This document shows positions 33,131 to 43,598 of a stretch of 64,000 nt of DNA, piece after piece. The position numbers and the translations under genes are program-made. How positions within the stretch are numbered: the first letter of the stretch is position 1; each line of letters starts with the position of its first letter. Under the pieces are notes generated by a model. That model worked only from the letters and a program-made list of their open reading frames with translations, did no database searches and was not told the origin of the DNA. Origin of the DNA: Maratus speciosus (Eukaryota > Arthropoda > Arachnida > Araneae > Salticidae); assembly GCA_963932465.1 (NCBI GenBank), contig OZ010786.1, forward strand, positions 531,715,073 through 531,779,072, read 5' to 3'.

Positions 33131-36080
33131 TACTTAGAAGTACTACTTCAAAAACACTCTTACTAAAATGTTATATTTTCGGAATATAAAGCAAGCTTTT
33201 TTTTCTCCTAAAATGATTTTTTTTAATTTTAAAAGTCTTTCAATCTGTAGTACAAGTCGTAATACTGTGGAACCATAAGTGTTCTAGAGCCATATTAGTG
33301 CTGATATCGAAATGCGATTCGACCGCATTAAGCAATGTAAACACTTCAATGTATATAAATAATACCATGTGTTAAATTAACTGAATTTAGTTCTTGATTT
33401 TTTTTTTCAAATCAGTTTATTTGCATATTTCACAATCCAAGTATGATATCTATGTGCAGTTAATAGAGAATAAACCATGAAGGACCACCTAGAATTATAT
33501 ACTCTGTTAAGTGTGCCTGTATTTTCACTGTGAAATATGCATATAAACCAAAAACTGATATGACCAAATAACTTGATAATAACTGTTAAGAACACCTACC
33601 TGAGAATTATTTTAGAACTTAATGCTAAAGGAAACAAGTTCTTCCAAAATGTAGTAATTATAAGAATGATAATCAGTGACCATCTTTCAATTCTAAACTA
33701 GTCGTTGGGGGCCACCGTATTACTTATCCATCATGGATATATATAATATAAAATATGAAAATAAAACATGTGTAAACTATTTATAAAATGCATTGCAATT
33801 AAAACAAAAACGTATATATAAATAATTTTAATACATAGTAATACTCTATTACTGAACTGTAGGTACTACTTGATTATGCCGCCTTCCTAATTCGGCAAAT
33901 TATATAAATCGCCAAACTACTCGCAAAATTATACAAATTGGCATATTGTTTAATGTAAAGTGAATGTGACATGTACGATAAACCATTATTGACATTTAAT
34001 GTTATAGTTTAGCGATAGTTTATTTGGTCGAAGGGATAATCATGTGTTCCGAATAGCAAGTGTGCGTAAAAGAAAATCAAGTGTGCGAATCAAGTGTGTG
34101 CGTAAAAGAAATATTCTTATAACTCCAAAAATTATAATCATATTAACCAACAGTTTACTGCGTTAGATTAAGCGTCTCATTTTCAATTAAAATATATCTT
34201 AAAATTAAAATTTGAATGAAATACAGGGCCATGGAAAATCCAAGAGTGTGGTAAATATGATTACAAACATCTCGGCAACTAATTATCCGATTGACTTTAT
34301 TCTTTATGCAAAATTTGTTTTTTTATTGTTTTTCATATTCACTCCTTAAAATGAACAATTTCAAAATTTTTATATACCTTTTATCAGACTGAAAATTTTG
34401 AGAGTACGAAAAGACTAGTTCCGGATAATCGAGGTTAATGATATTCAATAGGCTTCTTCCCATTATTACATACTAAGAACACGTCAAATTACAAGTACCT
34501 AACCTATCTCAATTTGTTTGGAAGATAGAGCCTTTAAATACACACACACACACACACACAGATCGACGGCAAATTTATTTTTCAAAAAATATGTTTTTCG
34601 TAATCTGCAGTGTCTGAAACGTATAAATCCGTCAAAAAAATTCCGATTTTTAAAACGATTACAAGACTTACCCAAAATACGTATCATGGGTAAGTAAAAC
34701 GATTAATTAACCAGTCTTCAACGCTAACAAATAGGCAAATAATTTACATACTTACATAAATTAATTTTCTTTAAGATAATTCCACCTTTAAAAAAAGCTG
34801 AATAATAGATCTTTCTATCGCATTCATTCCAACTTTGCGACATATTCGAAAATTTGGAAATTTTGGCGAATGACCGTCAATATTTCTTGAACTCTCGCAC
34901 AAAGTGTTGTGGAATGATTTTTTATTCATCAATGTTACAGATACTTTTTATATCCCATTAAAGATGAAGCATTAAACTTCCGTTTGAAAGCATTATGTAT
35001 TGCACAAAACCAGTGGCTTTCGAATCTTCCCGGTTGATTTGTGAAAAATGTGTCCACGTTATTCTATACGTAATACGAATTCCGCGATGTGTTTAATAAT
35101 AATAATTGCAAATATAAATTGGATTGGAAAACAACATTGTTTCAATATTTGGTGTACAATGTCGTTACAATGAAAAATAATGCACGTTAAGTGGATGTGC
35201 ATTACCCACTGTTTTAAAAAGTTTAGGCTGGAATCCACTGTTTTAGATAGTTTATATATATCTCATCTCATGAACCTAGTATGCGTACATTCAATAGATG
35301 GATGTAAAGATATACTATCTTCAGACAATCTGAAGATATGATATGAAGAATAATTCGAACTATAGCCACATCCGAAATCAATACGGAAGATTCATGCAAA
35401 GAAATATCTTATGATACCGTATGAATCAAGTAAGCAGATTGCGTTTGCGTGCGCTGCCTAATAAAATATATTCGATATCTATAACAAGTGTAACGGGGCA
35501 AGTGTTTACATAAAAAATCATAACACAGGCTGATTTAATAACACGCTTTAGAGTGGCTTTTATACGCTGAAAAATCAAGAACAAAACTGAAAATCAATTG
35601 TCAATGTACATTGAAAACAATCATTAATTTATTAATATTTTAATGTGGAAATATGCTTAGGTTCAATAGCGCATGATATAGTAAATAGAAAAAAAATACA
35701 TGTTTTTATTTCCGTACTTTTCACCTTTTTATTTATGAAAATATATCTGATAATAATCTAAGTTTAATATATATATATAAAAAACCCGCGCGCTTCGGCC
35801 TACAGGTACAGTTTTTTTTTTCAAAGTTAAATACTAATTTAATCAAACTAAATCAAAAACTCAAAAATTCAAAACCTAAGTATCAAGATTAGAGATAAAT
35901 CCTCTTTAACAATTTTAACTGACAGCTTTCGAAGAGTTATTAATTTCATTTTAATGTAATAGCTGGTTTTGACAAAATCATGTTAATAAGATAATTTTTT
36001 CTTCCACACTTAGTTTTTATTTCCGTACGAGTTGGTTCTATCAAAATATTGTCAATACAAAAGTTGTCGAAGATTTGGAA
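33131..36080. other. no gene recognised
   Basis: AT-rich. Contains a short repeat of aagtgtgcgtaaaagaaa near 34060-34110, a (CA)n tract at about 34540-34560 and an isolated ccgcgcgcttcggcctac patch at 35787-35804. No frame longer than ~62 codons; no RNA gene recognised. Confidence 0.5.
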
Positions 36081-36083
36081 TGG

Positions 36084-36512
36084 ATTTAAGTGGATTTGAA
36101 ATCTTATGAATTGATGAAGTTATGAATTTTTTTTCATCTTAAAAACTTATTTTTTTTTCGCCCCTAGAGCCAATTTTTAATGATATCAAAAATCTGTCAT
36201 ACCTAAATTCTTGGCGGTTTTCCTAGAAGTAACAATAACTTTAAACTGATTTGAAATGTATTTTTTTTTTTCTGTTTTCACAAAACATCTCCCTATTTCC
36301 ATTTAAGTGAAATTTTATGAATTGACGAAATTATGAATTTTTTTCATCTTAAAAACTTATTTTTTTCGCCCCTAGAGCAAATTTTGAATGATATCAAATG
36401 TCTGTCATACCTAAATTTTTGGCAGTTTTCCTAGAAGTAACAATAACTTTAAACTGATTTGAAATGTATTATGTTTTTTTTTCTGTTTTCACAAAACCTC
36501 TCCCTATTTCCA
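36084..36512. repeat. recent tandem duplication, two ~215-bp copies
   Basis: Copies begin at about 36084 and 36301. Both contain cttattttttt(tt)cgcccct, gtctgtcatacctaaatt, ttttcctagaagtaacaata and ttgaaatgtatt with very few differences. They are much more alike than any other duplicate in the window. Confidence 0.85.
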
Positions 36513-36637
36513 CCATTTTTTCCCGATTTAGCCCATTAACGAACTTGAAAGAGATTTTCTGCCAATGAGTTTATGTATCTGGAAGAGATTTGTGTCAAAT
36601 TATGGAAGTTATCGCGTCCATCAAAAAGTGATATATA

Positions 36638-37085
36638 CCAGGTGAGCAAAAAGTCCGTATAAACTTTTAAAAATCATAAAACCGAAAAAATAACCGAAAT
36701 GAAAAACAGTTTGCGGGATTAGCATCTATACGTCACGGGAATTTTTTTATGACAGAAATAAAAAATAACTCAAAAAAAAATCCACAGATGGCGCTGGTTC
36801 GTACGATTTTAGTGGAAATATGCAAATGAAACGGTTTTAAGAACTTGCGCTTCTAATCCAGAACTAGATCACCGTTGTGAGCCGTGTACGTGATCAACGT
36901 GCTGAGTATGAAGGATAAAGCTTTGTTGGTGAAGCTATTTCACGTGAACTTGTTCCGGATTTGGAGCATAAGTCCATATAACTGTTTCATTTGCGTATTT
37001 CCACCAAAATAGTACGAACCAGCGCCATCTGTCGGCTGCTATTTGAGTTATTTTTTAAGTTTATACGGACTTTTTGTTCACTCGT
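36638..37085 (+). mobile_element. internally deleted mariner/Tc-like element
   Basis: Terminal repeats CCAGGTGAGCAAAAAGTCCG and, reversed, ACGAGTGAACAAAAAGTCCG are followed by TATAAACTT on both sides. TA dinucleotides lie outside at 36636-36637 and 37086-37087. An inner inverted repeat (cagatggcgctggttcgtac) occurs near both ends. An ATG at 36908 opens a frame beginning MKDKALLVKLFHVN, which looks like the N-terminus of a transposase. It then breaks off into the 3' end, so the body of the gene has been deleted. Confidence 0.8.
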
Positions 37086-37107
37086 TATATATATATATAT
37101 ATATATA

Positions 37108-38360
37108 CAGATGGGTGACAAAATAATACAAACACCCATGAAAAAGGCATGGTCCATTTCAGAGAAGCAGAACGCGCATGTCACTTTGCACTCAATTCTG
37201 CCACCTAGTGGTTTTGAAAGGTAAGGAATCAGTCTCTCAACATCAGCCATAGGTATTGCATGCGCTTACCATACGCTCTGAAAAACGCAATAATAACTGA
37301 CCTGTCAGAGTTCAAAAAAAGAAAGATTGTTAGAATGCTCATAAGTGGTTCATCCGTGACGGAAACAGACAATTATTTGGGGCGTGCAAGGAGTACTGTG
37401 TCAGCCTTTATGACAGCGTACACGAAATGCGTTAAAGTGTCGTCTGCAAAGTACAGCAGCGGACGGAAAAAAATTCTTTCTGAGAGGGATAAAAGAGAGT
37501 TGACCCGCATAGTGGTCCGAAACTGCAGGCAATCTTTATCCCAGATAACGTCAGAGATAAATAGACATCTCCAGAATCCCATTTCAGCAAGAACTGATCA
37601 AAGGGAACTTCATGCTTCGAACATTTATGGAAGAGATGCAATTCGTAAGCCATTGGTGACATCAAGTCCTGCTTTTCAGCTATGCCAATGATGTAAAACA
37701 CACAAAAACGGACTCTTCAACAGTGGCAACAAGTCATTTGGTCTCATGAATCAATCTCCATCATATTTCAGGCAACTGGACGCGTTTAAATGTGCAGAAG
37801 CATTTTCTCTTGACAGCCTCTTGCCGACTGTGTGGCATGAAGGTGGTTCCCTTCAATATAGGATGCGATATCTTGGCGTGGCCTTGGACCGATTGTTACC
37901 CTGCATGGTAAGATTACAGCTGCTCACTATACCGATATTCTGGGGGATCAGTTGCATCATTTTGTCAAGATTTTATTTCCAGGAGTATGCCCACGTTATC
38001 AAGATGACAATGATCCTATCCACACTGCTAAAATTGTCGAAAAACAGGTTTGAAGAGCATGAGGAGGAACTAGGACATCTTGCTTGGCCCTCTCAGTCTC
38101 ATGACTTGAACATTATTGAACATTTGTGGGGATATTTGGAATTAAAACTCCGTGCTCGATTTCCACCACCATCTACGATTTTAGAATTAGAGACTGCTCC
38201 TCAAGAAGAATGGCTTCATATTCGTTTAAACGTTGTTCATGACATCTATGAATCCATCCTACGTTGCATACAATCCGTAATTAAGTCAAAGGGTGGTCCA
38301 ATCCCCTATTAATAAAACTTTTCTCTTATTTCATATGTGTTCCTATTATTTTGCCACCCA

Positions 38361-38364
<4 letters not shown>
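37108..38364 (+). mobile_element. Tc1-like DNA transposon
   Basis: Ends CAGATGGGTGACAAAATAAT and, reversed, CAGATGGGTGGCAAAATAAT match over about 33 bp. Both sides are flanked by TA (37106-37107, 38365-38366). The 1257-bp length and single transposase gene fit the Tc1 family. It is inserted into an (AT)n tract. Confidence 0.93.
37260..38312 (+). pseudogene. Tc1-family transposase, frameshifted and catalytically damaged
   Basis: The N-terminal part (37260-37691) holds paired-type helix-turn-helix DNA-binding domains (FKKRKIVRMLISG, then KRELTRIVVRNCRQS). The catalytic part must be read in several frames. The expected W-S-D-E-S motif at about 37737-37751 reads IWSHES, so the first catalytic aspartate is His. 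The second aspartate survives in a QDDN stretch near 38002-38013. The third acidic residue lies in WPSQSHDLNIIEHLW near 38086-38130. A GGS...ISWRGLGP region lies between. At least three frameshifts separate these pieces. Family transposases cut at TA sites with a D,D,34E active site; this copy cannot do so. Confidence 0.9.
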
Positions 38365-38412
<48 letters not shown>

Positions 38413-38415
38413 TAG
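38365..38415. repeat. (TA)n(GA)n(GATA)n microsatellite
   Basis: It follows the right end of the Tc1 element. The matching (AT)n tract left of the element shows that the insertion split a TA microsatellite. Confidence 0.95.
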
Positions 38416-38429
38416 ATAGATAAAATTCT

Positions 38430-38720
38430 GAACTGGTGGTGGTTTTGGGTTTAGGTTTCATGACTGGCGTAGATCTGCAAAACGTTTTAGAAATTCCGAC
38501 ATAGGGAAGAATAAGAACTAAAAGATTTTCTTAAAACGTCATCAAAACTTTTAAATGCGCTAGGCCTTTTGAAAGATCTGCGTTTTTCTTCATCAGGCGC
38601 ATAAAATACGTTCTACTAATATGAAACCAGCTGCAAGACTGAAACGAGAGATAAGAGAAAGGAAACAATCTGAAGAAACAGCCAATAGGAAAGTAGAAAT
38701 AAACAGCCATATGGTAGAAT
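38430..38720 (-). mobile_element. Penelope-like terminal fragment
   Basis: It contains the hammerhead-like motif below and a cttcatcaggcgcataaaatacg end typical of Penelope-type terminal repeats. No coding part is left. Confidence 0.45.
38548..38606 (-). ncRNA. hammerhead-ribozyme-like motif
   Basis: Minus strand: helix I TTTTATGCGC (38606-38597) pairs with GCGCATTTAAAAG (38560-38548). Between them lie the conserved CTGATGA (38596-38590), a helix II GAAA...TTTC stem, AAAA where the core GAAA is expected, and a tiny GGCC helix III before CTA, the expected cleavage position. Helix I is well paired. The G-to-A change in the core fits CpG decay and would abolish activity. Confidence 0.55.
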
Positions 38721-38931
38721 GTAATAGGTAATATTTCTTACGAAATCTACCTAATTAATAATAATTAATTAATGGGAATTTCCATATCGCACGTTAAACT
38801 TGGAATACGATGTGCATATTTTATAATTTTTAGTAATACACGGAGCAAAATTTGTACCACAGTCTATTTAAGTGGAGTAAATGTTGTAGGGAATTGATTA
38901 AAAAAATAATGCTTTTTAATTTCATATAAAA

Positions 38932-39366
38932 ATGGAAAACAATTGCATGTCAGAAACGCTTTTAAACAGTAGTTTCCGAAGTTTTATTTTACGTACCACT
39001 TACTTAGGCATTTCATGCGTAAGTACAGTCTCTCTTTGCATAAACATCACAACTACATACAAAAACTGCGTAAAAGTAATTTTATATCACATTAATTTAT
39101 GTTCACAAAAATGTTTGTTGCATATTCAAATTTTGAAAAGCAACACTACAATTCTATTGATATGCTTAATCTGGAATCATGGGGTTAAGTTATATTTTAT
39201 TGTAATATTTTATTTATTGAGATTTCAAATATTACTAATATTAATTTCGTGTTCCACCAATGCAGGCATGTTGGTAAAATCGATACATATGGGATTTTTC
39301 ATACTTTCAAGTTTACAAATCTTTAAATTCTTTCAAATTTTATTTTCTGTTATACACTCTTTTTAA
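38932..39366 (+). CDS. hypothetical hydrophobic protein frame, 144 codons
   Basis: A stop-free frame from ATG (38932) to TAA, unusually long for DNA this AT-rich. The product is rich in Ile, Leu, Phe and Cys and has several stretches long enough to cross a membrane (around residues 20-40, 75-85, 90-110, 120-143). The segment SCSTNAGMLVKSIHMGFFIL with its hydrophobic flanks is vaguely like the last helices of arthropod gustatory-type receptors, but I cannot establish that. A GTAAGTA (39019-39025) inside the frame could be a splice donor. It lies in DNA without a counterpart in arm A. It may be a receptor exon, a pseudogene, or a chance T-rich frame. Confidence 0.25.
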   Translation: MENNCMSETLLNSSFRSFILRTTYLGISCVSTVSLCINITTTYKNCVKVILYHINLCSQKCLLHIQILKSNTTILLICLIWNHGVKLYFIVIFYLLRFQILLILISCSTNAGMLVKSIHMGFFILSSLQIFKFFQILFSVIHSF

Positions 39367-39554
39367 AGGAAAATCCTTTTTTTTTCTACTGTAAAAGTAA
39401 GCTGCGTCTCTCTGGTAGATTAAAATCGAGTTAACTCTTCCATGTCTGTGGTAGTATATTATATGCTACCACCAGTGTTCCTAATTTAGTATATATTTTT
39501 AAAATTCAGATATGACGAATTCATACCAGAAAATTAAAAAATGTGATCTTTCCT

Positions 39555-39990
39555 TTATATAAAAAGATGGAAATTGCACGTCAAGCGTGGCAAATGAGGT
39601 TCGTTCGTACTATAACTATTTTTATAAATACTTTTTGCACCGCATATTGTACTGAATGTATATTTTAGTGCACTCCATAAGTGAATAGAAATTTCATTGT
39701 GTTCGAAAGGCTGTAGCATCATTAATATGCACTTGATTTTTTTTACCATTGGCCGTAATGTAACGGAAAAATTTGACTTTCCCTGTAATTAAACTATACA
39801 TCCAATTTTCATAAAATTTGAAATGACCCCCAAAAATGTTCGAACAATTATATATTTAATATTTCAGACCATTCAGTTGAGTAGTTTTTGTTCTGTTATA
39901 TGCGGACGGACGGACATACAGATAGACGGACCTAACGACGACTTTAGGTGCTACATATTTATATAATTACGAACCTACCTCATAACAGAC
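39555..39990. repeat. second copy of the 5.1-kb interspersed repeat
   Basis: It shares ggcaaatgaggttcgttcgt, tgcaccgNatattgtactg, tgcacttgatttt and the gacggac run with tgctacatatttata. It is closest to the copy at 52.66-53.07 kb. Confidence 0.7.
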
Positions 39991-41265
39991 ATTCCGTCAA
40001 TAAATTAAGCAAAATTCCTCCTTATGTAATAATGAAGTATATTTCCTATATCTACTGAACTGAAATTTTCTTATTCTTTAAAAAAAACTAATAATAATTA
40101 ATTATTTTATACTGTAAAAAGTATGTAATACTATGTATGTAAAATGTATGTAATGATTGTATATGAAAATATACTTACTTTGCTTCAGAGTACTTGCGCA
40201 GGAGTGATATGTACTGCTACCCTTTAACAAAATAATAAAAAAATACTTTTACACTGTAACGAAAAACAATTGCTTTGGATAGTGACTTTTGTCCCTTCCT
40301 CTGACTTGTATGCTCCTTCTCACTGCTAAAATTGTGCTTTACATACGTTTAAAAATAAATTTTCACTTAATTAACTGATTATTCATTATCTCTTAACATA
40401 ATTCATATCTATAAGCCTTTTCTCTTATTTTTTAATTTTACTGCTTCTTTATACTATTAAATATTAATTTCTTAAAATTAATTGTATAATTTATAACTAC
40501 ACTTAGACATTTATGGTTTCCAGTTGCTCACAAATAATTACACATTCGTGTGAAGAGTTTGCCTAAAGTTGCTATAAACTCAAAAGCCCCACATGAACCG
40601 CAGTTTTGTGCTGGTTAACCTCGTACTTCTAATTGTATATTTATTCTAATGTTATAAATTTTCACCGCTTCATTTCAAAAATAAAAATACACGTAGAAAA
40701 AATAATTATGGTATTCATTTATTAATATGATCGACAATATTTATCACCGTCCAATATCATATTTTTTTTTATTACTTCATCATGCGGCTTTTATAAATAA
40801 TTGATTTTCTTAAAGGGAATTTCAATTTACATTGTATCAGTGAACCACGTTAAAATTTTAAAACATTGTGATGTATTTTTAAGAAACGCATTTTAATAGA
40901 TTAAATCCTCGAAGTTTGAAGTGTGGTGTGAAAACTTTATGTTTCGGAAAGAAAATCATTCGGCCGTGGATAAAGACCAACTCATTAAATATTTAAAATC
41001 CCTTTCCAGATTTTTAAAGTAATATAAGAGTGGCTTAAGGCAAGTTAATGTTTCTAGGGTAATTGGATTAATGGGTGAAGAAAATGCCAGCGATGCTCTC
41101 ATTTACATTAGTGTATTTTATTAATATTTTAAGTATACATTTTGTAAGAAAAAATATTCTCTCTTATTATAAGTTGAAAATTCCACATTTCTAACCCGAA
41201 AAATTTTTATGGGGTAAACTTTTAGAGAAGAAAATTCTTGAAACATTTTAAATTCGATGCAATAT
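39991..41265. other. duplicated non-coding DNA, arm B
   Basis: Paired with arm A at 6690-6820, 8520-8760 and 9170-9780. No gene recognised. Confidence 0.6.
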
Positions 41266-43144
41266 TTATATAGTGTAAAATGATATTTTACTGCTGAACG
41301 AATATATGATATATTTTCCAGTCGAATGGGCCAATTTGATGATTATAGAAATATTTTTTGATCGAAAGTACATTTTTACGTTTTATTTATAACTAGCTTA
41401 TACGCCCGGCGTAGACCGAAACTTGATAATAACCTTAAATAAACCTAAAAAATGAAATATGTTAGTTCCACTTTATTCTTACAAACCTATTCTAAGCAAA
41501 CTTCCATGCCAGCTGAGTTCCGTTATTACACCTATCTGAAAATTTATTAGTTCAGAGGTGTGGATTCCACTAATAGAAAAAAAAACAACTGGAGGCAATT
41601 GAGGGGGGGGGGGGATGTGAGGGTACATAGAATGCAAAAGGATCAAAGGGTTTCCAGTAATATATTATCACATGATGAGTTCTGAAAATTTATAAAAGTG
41701 TTATCTTCGGGGTAGAAATCTAGCTCAGACCTGTGTCAGATAACAACAATAATATGAGAATCATCGGTGTCTTGCCGGTAAATGGAAATGTTCAAATAGG
41801 GTCAACAAGTAGCAAACGTTTTGATGTAGTATACAAGATGGTAATTTTAGTATGTGCAGTGTGCATTTAGGGTGCATTAGTGAGTTTTGCACTGTGCATG
41901 CCTTTCTGTACTTTAATATAAAGGAACGCCTGACGAACATAGTGGTTTAGGTGTGCGAAAATCAATTTTAGTATGTGTATTTTTCCATGTAGCGCAGTTT
42001 GCATGATGCAAAACTGTATGCATTTCAATTATATAACAGAGATACAGTATTTTATTTAATGACATGGAATCGATAAATCGTACATGACTATCGTTATCTG
42101 ATGTCAGACATTTGTTTTTTTATCAGTCGGATAGTAACTTCGTAATCTCTATCAGTGTATACCACTAATCTATGGGTATATTTTCCGAATTGTATGCGTT
42201 TATATCAAATTTTCATCACCCTCCGAAAAGGAAAGCGCAAAGATTTATATCAAGGCAGTTGTTCACAAACTGTTTACTCAGTTAATGATCAGTTCCCATT
42301 TGTACATTTATTTACCAAGTCGTCAAATATGGGTCATAATAAGTGAATATGTAAAGTTTCCCTTTCACTTTTAGATTGCTTAATATTTTACATTATATTA
42401 AGGCAATTATTCACAATTCGTTTACTCAGTTAAAATTAAGTTCTCGTTATTACCTTTATTTAACAAGTCGTTAAGTATATGGGTCCTTCTACTGAATATG
42501 TAAACTTTCGTTTTCACTTTTAGATTGCTCAGTATTTTACATCTTTATCGTTAGAGAGTCATGACGTTTCTTCATCGGAAACACCCTGTATATTAAAAGT
42601 AATAAAGTAAATGATTAAAAAAAAAATTCTCTTTATAACAAAATGAGAATTTATCGAACACCATTTTAATTAAAAATATAATCTAAACAAAGTATGTAAT
42701 GCTTAATGCAGACTGTATGAATACCATCCTGTTTCGGGAAAGAATAAATTCATTTACGTTGCATAAAAATCTTGTACAGCAGAAAGTGTTATTACGTGTT
42801 ACTTTTGTTATCGTGGAATTATTTATTTGCTTTGCGATCAGAGTATATTGGAATTGATATTGTATTGAAGTAGCATGGAAAAATGGAGAAAATAAAGCAG
42901 ATATTGCATTATTAGTATTCGTATTAAATTATTTAGTTTCCTTATTTGTCTGCCCACCGATAGTCTGTGTCACAGATATAACAATAAAAAGTATTTAGGA
43001 AAACGTTTGATAAAATAGAATTCTGGTGGTATCTTTTACTGGAATCTGTTACAAACACACGCACAGATACTCACACATATATGCATGGGGTATTGTATAA
43101 ACCACATTGGTATCTATATATATATATATATCCTTTAACATGTA

Positions 43145-43187
<43 letters not shown>
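41266..43187. other. DNA specific to arm B
   Basis: Absent from arm A, whose partner sequence passes from ~9780 to ~9850. It contains a run of about a dozen G (41604-41615), a tandem pair listed separately and (TA)n tracts at 43116-43129 and 43148-43187. The tagcttatacgcccggcgta patch at ~41393 looks like part of a dispersed repeat. The two overlapping frames of ~91 and ~127 codons near 43049-43432 run through the TA tract and are rejected. Confidence 0.5.
42245..42545. repeat. tandem pair, ~150-bp unit
   Basis: Two copies share cgtttactcagttaa, caagtcgt, gaatatgtaaa and ttcacttttagattgct. Confidence 0.8.
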
Positions 43188-43189
<2 letters not shown>

Positions 43190-43598
43190 GGGTGTTCCAA
43201 AAGTTGGGTGCGAAAGTAAAACTCGATGAAAAAAAAAATGCATCAGTCGGAGAAACATACGGTTTGCAGATAAATATTCAGCATGGTATGGTATCTTGTA
43301 TGATACTAAAAAATATAGTTCAAAATCTCGAAAATAGTGGACACTACTGTAGATAATTAAATGGATTAATTCCACATTGATCACACAAAGTAAGACTTGA
43401 ATGTAAAAAAAGTCTGCATGCGGCATTCCCAAATTTTGTTGTACCCACTTTATGAGCTACTGTCGAGATATTGAACTATTTTATTTTTGGTGCGATCCCA
43501 TAGCGCGCTGAAAATTATCTGTAAACCGCAGGACTCTACGACTCGTAGATCTTCTTCTAAAGGCTTTTATTTTCGCACCGAACTATTGAAACACACGG
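43188..43598. mobile_element. short terminal-inverted-repeat element (MITE-like)
   Basis: Ends CCGGGTGTTCCAAAAGTTGG and, reversed, CCGTGTGTTTCAATAGTTCG are followed by GTGCGAAA. The inverted match continues to cggtttgcagata. A TA lies on the left and a CA on the right, consistent with a TA duplication with one change. No transposase. Confidence 0.75.

Noticed and set aside
41604..41615. Run of G as a quadruplex or regulatory site
   Set aside because: A single G run cannot by itself form an intramolecular quadruplex, and nothing around it supports a function.
43049..43432. 127-codon minus and 91-codon plus frames
   Set aside because: Both run through a (TA)n microsatellite (Tyr-Ile repeats) and a MITE end.
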